From the NCBI GenBank assembly GCA_002697825.1, contig NZYH01000045.1, forward strand, positions 5,857 to 21,347: a stretch of 15,491 bases of DNA. Reading direction: 5' to 3'. Both the position numbers and the translations under genes were made by a program. The notes under the pieces are model-generated. The model saw nothing but the letters and a program-made list of their open reading frames with translations. It had not been told where the DNA came from and searched no databases. Positions 8,273 through 14,251 of this stretch are shown here, piece after piece. The DNA comes from Nitrospina sp. Lineage in GTDB: Bacteria > Nitrospinota > Nitrospinia > Nitrospinales > VA-1. How positions within the stretch are numbered: the first letter of the stretch is position 1; the number at the start of each line of letters is the position of its first letter.

Positions 8273-8938
8273 ATGGCAGGAAAAGTTACGGATTTTAACA
8301 TTGCCGAGGTTATAAAGACACTCAAAAAAGTTACAAAAGAATTCCGCAAACCAGGCCTTATGCTTATTGGAAAGCATAATGACCCGTTCATGGTTCTGAT
8401 AAGTTGCATAATTAGTTTAAGAACTAGGGATGAAATCACGGAAACCGCTTCGGCAAGACTTTTTTCTTTAGCAAAAACACCAGCTGAATTATTAAAGCTT
8501 ACCCATGCGAATATAGTTAAAGCTATTTATCCCGCCGCGTTTTTTCGTAATAAAACAAAATCTATTATAGAAATATGCGAGATATTAGAAAAAAAATATG
8601 CCGGAATTGTTCCAGACAAACTAGAAGAATTACTGAAGCTCAAAGGAGTGGGTAGGAAAACGGCGAATCTTACTTTAACTATTGGCCATAATAAACCTGG
8701 CATCTGTGTTGATATTCACGTGCATCGGATTTCAAATCGCTGGGGATATGTCAAAACCAAAACTCCGGACGAAACTGAAATGGTTTTACGCAAGGTTCTA
8801 CCTAAAAGGTTCTGGAAAAGGTATAACGAGCTCCTTGTTTCATTTGGGCAAAATTTGTGCAAACCTATTTCTCCTTTTTGTAGTTCCTGTCCGTTAGAAG
8901 CCCAATGTCTTAAGGTAGGCGTAGAAAAACATAGGTGA
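8273..8938 (+). CDS. nth: Endonuclease III (DNA glycosylase/AP lyase)
   Basis: Base-excision repair enzyme that removes oxidised pyrimidines and nicks the abasic site. The 221-residue protein has the helix-hairpin-helix LKGVGRKTAN (123-132) with catalytic Lys129, catalytic Asp147 in VDIHVHRISNRWG, and the C-terminal [4Fe-4S] ligands Cys196-x6-Cys203-x2-Cys206-x5-Cys212. These exactly match the Nth pattern and exclude MutY-specific features. The segment IISLRTRDE (46-54) replaces the LSAQATD of the E. coli enzyme, so this belongs to a more divergent Nth branch. The ATG has AGGA at 8265-8268 as ribosome-binding site; an ATG 10 nt upstream is out of frame. It is divergent from ilvN. Confidence 0.93.
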   Translation: MAGKVTDFNIAEVIKTLKKVTKEFRKPGLMLIGKHNDPFMVLISCIISLRTRDEITETASARLFSLAKTPAELLKLTHANIVKAIYPAAFFRNKTKSIIEICEILEKKYAGIVPDKLEELLKLKGVGRKTANLTLTIGHNKPGICVDIHVHRISNRWGYVKTKTPDETEMVLRKVLPKRFWKRYNELLVSFGQNLCKPISPFCSSCPLEAQCLKVGVEKHR

Positions 8939-9012
8939 AGACATCGATCTAGTAATTTATTCTACAAAAGGGAAGTAATTTTATAATCATCATGACTGTT
9001 TTATTTAACGGC

Positions 9013-9025
9013 TTGATATTATCAA
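9013..9025. repeat. Perfect 6-1-6 palindrome upstream of the FetB-type permease
   Basis: TTGATA-T-TATCAA lies in the 222-bp gap between nth and the permease (8939-9160). Its size and symmetry fit a dimeric repressor site, but no confident promoter was found beside it. It does not match the Fur 7-1-7 consensus. The rest of this gap contains a TTGACT hexamer at 9113-9118 without a matching -10 and a possible TGGCTC/GGGCCA hairpin at 9118-9138. I see no gene in it. Confidence 0.3.
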
Positions 9026-9160
9026 TGAAGGGTTAGGCAGAAGGTTTATCTTTAAATAATTTTAGAATATTTTATAAGAACTTAGGTTGCATAACAGGTG
9101 GCAGTTAGAGTGTTGACTTGGCTCAATAAAAGGGGGCCACAATTTGCATGAGGATGACTA

Positions 9161-9856
9161 ATGCAAACAATTCCAATTATAGAACTTAGTCTAGTATTTA
9201 TACCCACGATTTTTTTGCTGGTAATCATTTTCCGCTGGGGAATCAAAGGATCTGTAGGGATATACGCAAATATACGTATGGTTCTTCAGCTCTTGCTGGT
9301 TGGTTATATACTTACTTATGTTTTTGAGATATCGCAGCCAATAATTATAATTCTAGTTATTATTTTAATGGTAGCCGTCTCGGCTTGGATAGCGCTTAGA
9401 TCAATTGAAGAGAAAAGTGTAAAAATATATTTAAAATTTTTTATCTCAATAGGTTTGCCGGGGCTAATTCTACTCGGCCTGGTAACGCAATTGGTATTAA
9501 AGATGCAAACATGGTTTGAGCCGAGTCTTGTTATACCTATTGCAGGGATGATCTTTGCTAATTCTATGAATACTGTGAGTTTAGCTGCAGAACGTTTTGA
9601 ATCCGAATTCAAGCAAGAAAAGGATTATATAAAGGCAAGACGAATTGCCTTGGATGCATCTCTGATACCCCAAATTAATAGTCTTTTTGCCGTTGGTTTG
9701 GTTGCCTTACCAGGTATGATGACAGGGCAAATTCTATCAGGAGTTGATCCGATAATCGCGGTTCGTTATCAGATTATGGTGATGTGGATGACATTTGGGT
9801 CAGGGGGGCTGGCATCCGTTTTATATTTAACTCTAAGAAGGCGAACTATTTACTAA
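9161..9856 (+). CDS. fetB: UPF0014 (FetB/YbbM-type) ABC permease, ATPase partner not present
   Basis: Polytopic inner-membrane protein of 231 residues with about seven hydrophobic segments (near 7-25, 40-56, 60-79, 91-112, 122-138, 173-194 and 207-225). Family signatures are IAGMIFANSMN (127-137) and the conserved block from SLIPQINSLFAVG (167-179) through ALPGMMTGQILSG (182-194) to DPIIAVRYQIMVM (196-208). In E. coli the homologous FetB works with the ATPase FetA in iron homeostasis and oxidative-stress resistance; that role is only inferred here. The ATG is supported by GAGG at 9150-9153 with a 7-nt spacer. No ABC ATPase gene is adjacent on either side, which is unusual for the family. Family assignment is firm, substrate unknown. 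Confidence 0.87.
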   Translation: MQTIPIIELSLVFIPTIFLLVIIFRWGIKGSVGIYANIRMVLQLLLVGYILTYVFEISQPIIIILVIILMVAVSAWIALRSIEEKSVKIYLKFFISIGLPGLILLGLVTQLVLKMQTWFEPSLVIPIAGMIFANSMNTVSLAAERFESEFKQEKDYIKARRIALDASLIPQINSLFAVGLVALPGMMTGQILSGVDPIIAVRYQIMVMWMTFGSGGLASVLYLTLRRRTIY

Positions 9857-9878
9857 AATTCAATTGTTAATTAAATAG

Positions 9879-9901
9879 GGAGATTATATTGCAAGATCTC
9901 C
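9879..9901 (+). terminator. Hairpin between the convergent permease and rph genes
   Basis: GGAGAT (9879-9884) and ATCTCC (9896-9901) form a perfect 6-bp stem with an 11-nt loop, overlapping the rph stop codon. On the plus strand a run of seven T lies at 9909-9915, but 7 nt separate it from the stem, so this is a non-canonical terminator candidate for the permease transcript. On the minus strand no T-run follows. Confidence 0.33.
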
Positions 9902-10606
9902 GACAGTCTTTTTTTGTAGGGCAATGAGTTCTTTGATGCCTTTATCAGCAAGTTTAAGCATGCCATCCATTTGTTTATCATCGAAAGGCTCCTGCTCCGC
10001 GGTTCCCTGGATTTCGACATATCCTCCCGACCCTGTTTTAACAATATTTAGGTCTACGTCTGCGTTTGAATCTTCGGAATATTCTAGGTCGAGCAACTTT
10101 TTACCTTTAACAATGCCAACACTGATTGCTGCAACGTAATCGATGATGGGTAGTTCATCTATAAATTTATCTTTTTTCAATTTTTTTAAAGCCAGTACCG
10201 TTGCCATGAACGCGCCGGTTATAGAAGCACATCGGGTGCCTCCATCTGCCTGAATGACATCACAATCCAACCAAATAGTTCGTTCACCAAGTTTATTTAG
10301 ATCGATTACGGTTCTTAAAGACCTACCAATCAATCTTTGAATTTCTTGTGTTCTTCCGGATAATTTACCGCGCGAGGCTTCACGTTGTGTGCGACGATTG
10401 GTAGAAGCGGGTAGCATGGAATATTCAGCGGTCACCCAGCCACTTTCTTTTCCCCTTAAAAAAGTCGGAACTTTATCTTCAACCGTTGCTGAGCAAATAA
10501 CTTTAGTATTCCCCATTTGAATGAGAACCGAACCTGCTGGGTGCATGATGTAATTTTTGGTTACTTTAATTTTTCTGCATTCGTTTAGAGATCGGTCATT
10601 ACGCAT
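9884..10606 (-). CDS. rph: Ribonuclease PH
   Basis: Phosphorolytic 3'-5' exoribonuclease that trims tRNA 3' ends and works as a hexamer of dimers. The 240-residue protein is full length. Conserved blocks are [14 protein letters not shown] (56-69), [15 protein letters not shown] (84-98), [19 protein letters not shown] (113-131) and [16 protein letters not shown] (172-187). The phosphate and metal site residues Arg125, Asp179 and Asp185 match those of known RNase PH. The ATG has AAGGAA 6-8 nt upstream. It is monocistronic here, facing the permease gene and divergent from the bactofilin. The usual rdgB neighbour is absent. Confidence 0.97.
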   Translation of the reverse strand: MRNDRSLNECRKIKVTKNYIMHPAGSVLIQMGNTKVICSATVEDKVPTFLRGKESGWVTAEYSMLPASTNRRTQREASRGKLSGRTQEIQRLIGRSLRTVIDLNKLGERTIWLDCDVIQADGGTRCASITGAFMATVLALKKLKKDKFIDELPIIDYVAAISVGIVKGKKLLDLEYSEDSNADVDLNIVKTGSGGYVEIQGTAEQEPFDDKQMDGMLKLADKGIKELIALQKKTVGDLAI

Positions 10607-10645
10607 TCAATTTCCTTAGAAAATGGGTTAATTTAAAAATAGAAC

Positions 10646-10674
10646 AAATTATCAGTAAAATAAAAAGTTTTCAA
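10646..10674 (-). promoter_or_regulatory. Candidate sigma70 promoter for rph
   Basis: On the minus strand, -35 TTGAAA (10669-10674, 5/6 match) is followed by a 17-nt spacer and -10 TAATTT (10646-10651, 3/6). The -10 is preceded by TGA, which gives an extended -10 TGn. The predicted start near 10639 would give a leader of about 33 nt to the rph ATG. Confidence 0.4.
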
Positions 10675-10730
10675 CAAGAAGAACTAAATTTATATCTACG
10701 AATTATTTTAGAACCTTTGTATGGCCCAGC

Positions 10731-10759
10731 TTGTAACTAATTAAAATATTTGCTATTAT
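10731..10759 (+). promoter_or_regulatory. Candidate extended -10 sigma70 promoter for the bactofilin gene
   Basis: -35 TTGTAA (10731-10736, 4/6) and -10 TATTAT (10754-10759, 5/6) are separated by exactly 17 nt, and TGC immediately before the -10 makes an extended -10 element. Transcription would begin near 10766, about 50 nt before the ATG. The -10 lies inside the left arm of a perfect palindrome. Confidence 0.5.
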
Positions 10760-10779
10760 CTTCTAAATCCAATAATAGC
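10752..10779. repeat. Perfect 8-bp inverted repeat over the bactofilin promoter
   Basis: GCTATTAT (10752-10759) and ATAATAGC (10772-10779) are perfect inverted arms with a 12-nt gap. Their centres are 20 bp apart, close to two helical turns. The left arm contains the -10 hexamer, and the predicted transcription start falls between the arms. This layout fits a repressor operator better than an RNA hairpin, since most of the left arm would not be transcribed. The remaining sequence of 10607-10815 is AT-rich and shows no other gene. Confidence 0.45.
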
Positions 10780-10815
10780 GCGTTGTTTTCATCTTAATTT
10801 TTTTGTTAAATTTTT

Positions 10816-11310
10816 ATGGACTCATATTTTGAAAAAGGGGTGCGTCTTCATGGGACGCTCTCGGTTAATGGTTCTGTCCATTTTGATGGGTATTTTGAAG
10901 GCGAAATTTTCTCCTCAAACCATTTCGTGGTTGGCAAGGCTGGAAAAGTTTTAGGTAACATCAAAACTTATAACGTAACAAATAAAGGTAATATTCAAGG
11001 AAATATTTATGCTGAAAATAAGGTTGCCTTAATAGAAGATAGTCGACTTACTGGTGATATTGCAACCTATCGTTTGGTAGTAGATGAAGGTTCGAATTTT
11101 GAGGGACGTTGTAAAATGATCGAAGTTGCCCCAAGTACGATCAAAGAGGAATTAGAAACGCTTGAAAGACCTTTACCTTCGAAGGCAAAAAAAACATCAC
11201 AGATTTTAAAAACAACTATTGATGAGAAGAATAGTGGTATTCAAAATAATAATATCGGTATTTTTGCTGCTATTTTGATTATCGCCGGAATAATTTGGTA
11301 CATTATCTAA
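10816..11310 (+). CDS. Bactofilin-family protein with C-terminal transmembrane helix
   Basis: Bactofilins (DUF583/PF04519) form nucleotide-independent beta-helical filaments that act as scaffolds for cell shape, stalk or motility machinery. In this 164-residue protein the bactofilin core runs from about 8 to 105, with the right-handed beta-helix repeat pattern of alternating Gly and hydrophobics: HGTLSVNGSVHFDGYFEGEI at 12-31, then further turns with GNI (47-49) and QGNIYAEN (61-68). A polar, Lys/Asn-rich linker (about 106-146) leads to a hydrophobic helix, GIFAAILIIAGIIWYII (148-164), at the very C-terminus. A tail anchor of this kind is not the usual membrane attachment for bactofilins. No clear Shine-Dalgarno sequence precedes the ATG; the leader is T/A-rich. 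No LytM peptidase neighbour, a common companion, is present. Confidence 0.85.
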   Translation: MDSYFEKGVRLHGTLSVNGSVHFDGYFEGEIFSSNHFVVGKAGKVLGNIKTYNVTNKGNIQGNIYAENKVALIEDSRLTGDIATYRLVVDEGSNFEGRCKMIEVAPSTIKEELETLERPLPSKAKKTSQILKTTIDEKNSGIQNNNIGIFAAILIIAGIIWYII

Positions 11311-11383
11311 AATTTATTATGTTCAGGGGGACAGTAAAGAGGCTGGCTCTAAAATTAAATAAGTATTAATTTTATTTTTAAAT

Positions 11384-11406
11384 GGTACTTATTGAAAAAA
11401 AGTACC
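11384..11406. terminator. Hairpin between convergent bactofilin and cation antiporter genes
   Basis: GGTACTT (11384-11390) and AAGTACC (11400-11406) form a perfect 7-bp stem with a 9-nt A-rich loop. It is the only strong hairpin in the 138-bp gap between two genes that face each other, so it may end one or both transcripts. Neither side has a clean T-run directly after the stem, so a canonical intrinsic terminator is not proven. Confidence 0.4.
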
Positions 11407-11448
11407 CTTGGAAATTAAATAAAGTTAGATCAAAAATTCACACCTAAT

Positions 11449-12387
11449 TTAAATTAGATCTATTCCTTTTAGAATAATGTATAGGCAATAAGTGGATAAC
11501 AGAGCTATTCCACTTATTTTTTTTAGAAAATATTTTCCGAGCAAAATTAAGACGAGCAGTAAAACGGTAATTCCAACTAAAATATTTAGATCTGGATGAA
11601 TTGGTTCTTGAATATTCAAGGGATGTATTACTGAAGTAATACCAAGTACCATTAAGATGTTAAAAATATTACTTCCAAAAATATTACCAACAGCCATTTC
11701 ACCTTGGCCACGCCTCGCTGCCATAATGGATGCTACTATTTCTGGAAGACTGGTTCCAATTGCAACAATGGTTATGCCAATAAACCATTCGCTGATCCCG
11801 ATCATCCTAGCTATTGAAACTCCACCAGATACAAGGAGTTTTGCCCCACTTACTAAACCTACTAAACCAGCCAAGACCAATACAAATTGGTAGATAATAC
11901 CTTTATGCGGAGATAGTCCCACTTCCTCCTGCCCGGTTGTAAAATCTTCTTTTTGGCTGAAAGATCTCCATAAATATAAAGCGAGAAGAACGAGCATTAT
12001 AATTCCTTCTGAGCGGTGAATATTTAAATCCCATGCTAAGAGTAAAATTATAAGTGTTGCTAGAAACAGTGGTGGATATTCACGTTTTAATCTTTTAGGG
12101 GTGATAACTATCGGGGCGATAAGGGCTGTTAAACCTAAGACCAAACCTATATTTGCAATATTACTGCCTATCACGTTTCCCATTGCTAGTTCAGGAGCTG
12201 CATCTAAAGCCGCGAGTATGGCAACAGCTAGTTCTGGCGCTGATGTTCCAAATGCTATAACAGTGGCACCTATAACAAATGTGCTTAATTTAAAAAAGCG
12301 GGAAAGACGTACGCTACCGGTTACCAGGAAATCTCCACCATAATAAAGTAGGATTAATCCTAGTAAAATTTTTAAAGAATCAAGCAA
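11449..12387 (-). CDS. Calcium/sodium antiporter, YrbG-like CaCA family
   Basis: Inner-membrane cation exchanger of 312 residues made of two inverted halves. The alpha-1 repeat has GTSAPE (47-52) and GNVIGSN (70-76); alpha-2 has GTSLPE (211-216) and GNIFGSN (234-240). The acidic residues Glu52 and Glu216 sit where the cation-binding site lies in Na+/Ca2+ exchangers. A hydrophilic loop of about 30 residues (140-165) joins the halves. The start is TTG at 12387: only one further codon exists before an in-frame stop, no ATG is available, and the resulting N-terminus matches the family. The actual ion (Ca2+ with Na+, H+ or K+) cannot be read from sequence. It lies 80 nt after the SPOR gene in the same direction and is probably cotranscribed. 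Confidence 0.92.
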   Translation of the reverse strand: MLDSLKILLGLILLYYGGDFLVTGSVRLSRFFKLSTFVIGATVIAFGTSAPELAVAILAALDAAPELAMGNVIGSNIANIGLVLGLTALIAPIVITPKRLKREYPPLFLATLIILLLAWDLNIHRSEGIIMLVLLALYLWRSFSQKEDFTTGQEEVGLSPHKGIIYQFVLVLAGLVGLVSGAKLLVSGGVSIARMIGISEWFIGITIVAIGTSLPEIVASIMAARRGQGEMAVGNIFGSNIFNILMVLGITSVIHPLNIQEPIHPDLNILVGITVLLLVLILLGKYFLKKISGIALLSTYCLYIILKGIDLI

Positions 12388-12467
12388 TGTTTATAGTTCT
12401 CTGTAGGAAAAAGAAATGAAGGGGAGGCAACATAAAATCAGAAGAATTGTTTTATTTAAAGAAGATA

Positions 12468-13193
12468 TTATTTAATGATCGTTTTTGGATATCCGATCCG
12501 CGCCAATTTCCCTTGAACTAGCATTGCTTTCTCTTTACTTGGGAAAACACCAAGTTGCACTAAATATGTCTTTTTTTGACCATTAGATACAACATTTATT
12601 AATGGAGTAAAATCTTTTGCCTTTAATTTATTAACTAAAGTGTTGGCATTTTGCTGTAATGAAAAAGCACCCGCTTGTACAAAGAAGGTGTTTTTAGTTC
12701 TGACGGGTGGAGTTATTCGTTTTTTTTCTTTTAAATTTATTTTTTCACTAATTGTTTTCTTTTGTGGTTTCGAATTTATTGTTGTTTTTATAATAGGATC
12801 CGGTTTTTTTTCCGGTGTTACTTGAGCGGTCTCAACAAAACTTTTCACCTTTTTTATTTGATGAAAGGGTATAGGAGAGTTACTTTCTTCATCTATAGTT
12901 ACCTGTTTAGCCAGTTTTACTTCTGGAGATTTAATGGGTGTTTGAATGGCCGCAGAAGGTGTTACCTTTTCAGAACTTTGGTTGTTTATTCGTAAATAAA
13001 CAAAGCTAAGTAAGACAAAACCAATCATAGAAATCAAAAAAATCCGAGAATTTTTTGAGCGTATATTTTTTTCGGCTTCCATTTCCGCTTCTATTTCAGC
13101 ATTTTCAATAAGATCATTAATATTCTTTTTATATTTATTGGTGTCATGATCCTCAATATCAGCAAGAGTTATTTTTTCTTCGTTGTCCACCAT
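12468..13193 (-). CDS. SPOR-domain single-pass membrane protein
   Basis: A 241-residue protein of type II topology. An acidic cytoplasmic tail of about 50 residues includes a Glu/Ala-rich, possibly coiled-coil stretch (29-42). One transmembrane helix follows (about 50-68), then a Lys/Pro/Thr-rich periplasmic linker (70-166) and a C-terminal SPOR domain (168-241) with FFVQAGAFS and YLVQLGVFPSKEKA as the two RNP-like half-repeats. SPOR domains bind glycan strands lacking stem peptides at the division septum, so a role in cell division or envelope growth, as for FtsN, DamX or DedD, is likely but not specified. The linker shows no FtsN-specific essential helix that I can recognise. GAGG about 11 nt upstream of the ATG is a weak ribosome-binding site. 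Confidence 0.88.
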   Translation of the reverse strand: MVDNEEKITLADIEDHDTNKYKKNINDLIENAEIEAEMEAEKNIRSKNSRIFLISMIGFVLLSFVYLRINNQSSEKVTPSAAIQTPIKSPEVKLAKQVTIDEESNSPIPFHQIKKVKSFVETAQVTPEKKPDPIIKTTINSKPQKKTISEKINLKEKKRITPPVRTKNTFFVQAGAFSLQQNANTLVNKLKAKDFTPLINVVSNGQKKTYLVQLGVFPSKEKAMLVQGKLARIGYPKTIIK

Positions 13194-13298
13194 TACGGAT
13201 TTGCCTCGAGCTATTTGGTTTTAAATTCGTTTTTAAATATAGAAATGTTAGGGTATGATCCTTGATGTAGCTTGAATTATCTCTACTTATATCGACTG

Positions 13299-13327
13299 AA
13301 TATATCTGATAACCCCTTAAATGTCAA
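13299..13327 (-). promoter_or_regulatory. Near-consensus sigma70 promoter for the SPOR gene
   Basis: On the minus strand, -35 TTGACA (13322-13327, 6/6) is followed by a 17-nt spacer and -10 TATATT (13299-13304, 5/6). The start would be near 13292, with a leader of about 98 nt to the ATG at 13193. The -35 is only 9 bp from the first codon of the divergent pyrD gene. It is the best promoter match found in the window. Confidence 0.6.
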
Positions 13328-13336
13328 TAAGATATA

Positions 13337-14245
13337 GTGGATATTGATCTAACAGTAAATCTGGGAAAATTAGTTCTAAGTAATCCGGTAATTGCCGCTT
13401 CAGGCACTTTTGGTTATGGACTGGAATATTCCGAATTTTTGGACTTGAATGAATTAGGGGGTTTTTCAACTAAAGGTATTTCCATAAACCCAAAAGTTGG
13501 GAACCCTGTTCCAAGAGTTACAGAAACAGCCTCTGGGATGTTAAATGCTATTGGACTAGAAAACATCGGTCTTAAAGAATTTTTATCCGTAAAACTTCCT
13601 CAACTAAAAAATTATAAAACGAACATCATTGTAAATTTTTTTGGAGATACTATTCCGCAATATGTAGAGTTGGCTTCAGCTTTATCAAAGGAAGATCGGA
13701 TAGATGCCTTGGAAATGAATGTGTCCTGTCCCAATGTTGATAAAGGTGGATTGCAATTCAGCTCAGACCCTATTGTTTTAAAACAAGTGGTAAGCTCGGT
13801 TCGTAAGGTTTCAGAGAAATTTTTAATAGTAAAATTATCGCCGAATGTAACGGATATAACTTTACTTGCCAAGGCTGCGGAAGAAGCAGGTGCAGACGCT
13901 CTATCAGTTTGCAATACATTTGTAGGCATGAAGGTAGATACCAAATTAGGTAAGCCTTATTTAGCAAATCGAACTGGAGGACTTTCAGGACCGGCAATTA
14001 AACCAATTGCTTTAAATCTGGTTTATGAAACTGTTCGCGCTGTAAAAATACCTATTTTGGGGATCGGTGGAATATCATCACACGATGATGCTATAGAGTT
14101 TTTGATGGCTGGAGCGAAGGCGATTCAGATTGGTACTGCTAATTATATTGATCCCACAGTAACTCTCAAGGTCATAGACGGAATTCGCGATTGGTGCCGG
14201 AAAAATCAAATTTCAAAACTATCGAGCATAAACTTATTAAAATAA
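13337..14245 (+). CDS. pyrD: Dihydroorotate dehydrogenase, class 1B catalytic subunit
   Basis: FMN enzyme that oxidises dihydroorotate to orotate in pyrimidine synthesis. The 302-residue protein is class 1 (soluble), with catalytic Cys131 in MNVSCPNV instead of the Ser of class 2, no N-terminal membrane helix, FMN-contacting Lys46 (FSTKGI), MLNAIGLEN (68-76), Lys166 and GIGGIS (242-247). Lengths near 300 residues and the start MDIDLTVNL match the 1B (NAD+-linked) subunit, which normally pairs with the iron-sulfur flavoprotein PyrK. No pyrK is present in the window. The start is GTG at 13337, because an in-frame stop lies just upstream (13328-13330) and the family N-terminus fits. No good ribosome-binding site is visible. 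It ends 6 nt from the convergent alr stop. Confidence 0.94.
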   Translation: MDIDLTVNLGKLVLSNPVIAASGTFGYGLEYSEFLDLNELGGFSTKGISINPKVGNPVPRVTETASGMLNAIGLENIGLKEFLSVKLPQLKNYKTNIIVNFFGDTIPQYVELASALSKEDRIDALEMNVSCPNVDKGGLQFSSDPIVLKQVVSSVRKVSEKFLIVKLSPNVTDITLLAKAAEEAGADALSVCNTFVGMKVDTKLGKPYLANRTGGLSGPAIKPIALNLVYETVRAVKIPILGIGGISSHDDAIEFLMAGAKAIQIGTANYIDPTVTLKVIDGIRDWCRKNQISKLSSINLLK

Positions 14246-14251
14246 ATTGAA

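Noticed and set aside
8992..9036. Short ATG ORF in the nth/permease gap
   Set aside because: It encodes only 14 residues, has no recognisable content or good ribosome-binding site, and is what chance gives in AT-rich DNA.
9118..9138. Stem TGGCTC/GGGCCA as a riboswitch-like element before the permease
   Set aside because: It is a lone 6-bp stem with a G-T pair and no further conserved structure; no known riboswitch core is visible.
9113..9143. TTGACT as -35 of a promoter for the permease
   Set aside because: The only -10-like hexamer (CACAAT) is at 19-nt spacing and would start transcription at the ribosome-binding site.
12101..12343. Plus-strand ORF inside the cation antiporter gene
   Set aside because: It is antisense to conserved alpha-repeat coding sequence, and its Thr/Ala/Pro-rich translation is a typical reverse-frame shadow.
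13231..13259. TATGAT at 13254-13259 as -10 of a pyrD promoter
   Set aside because: The hexamer is good, but no acceptable -35 is found at 16-18 nt, so it was not listed as a feature.
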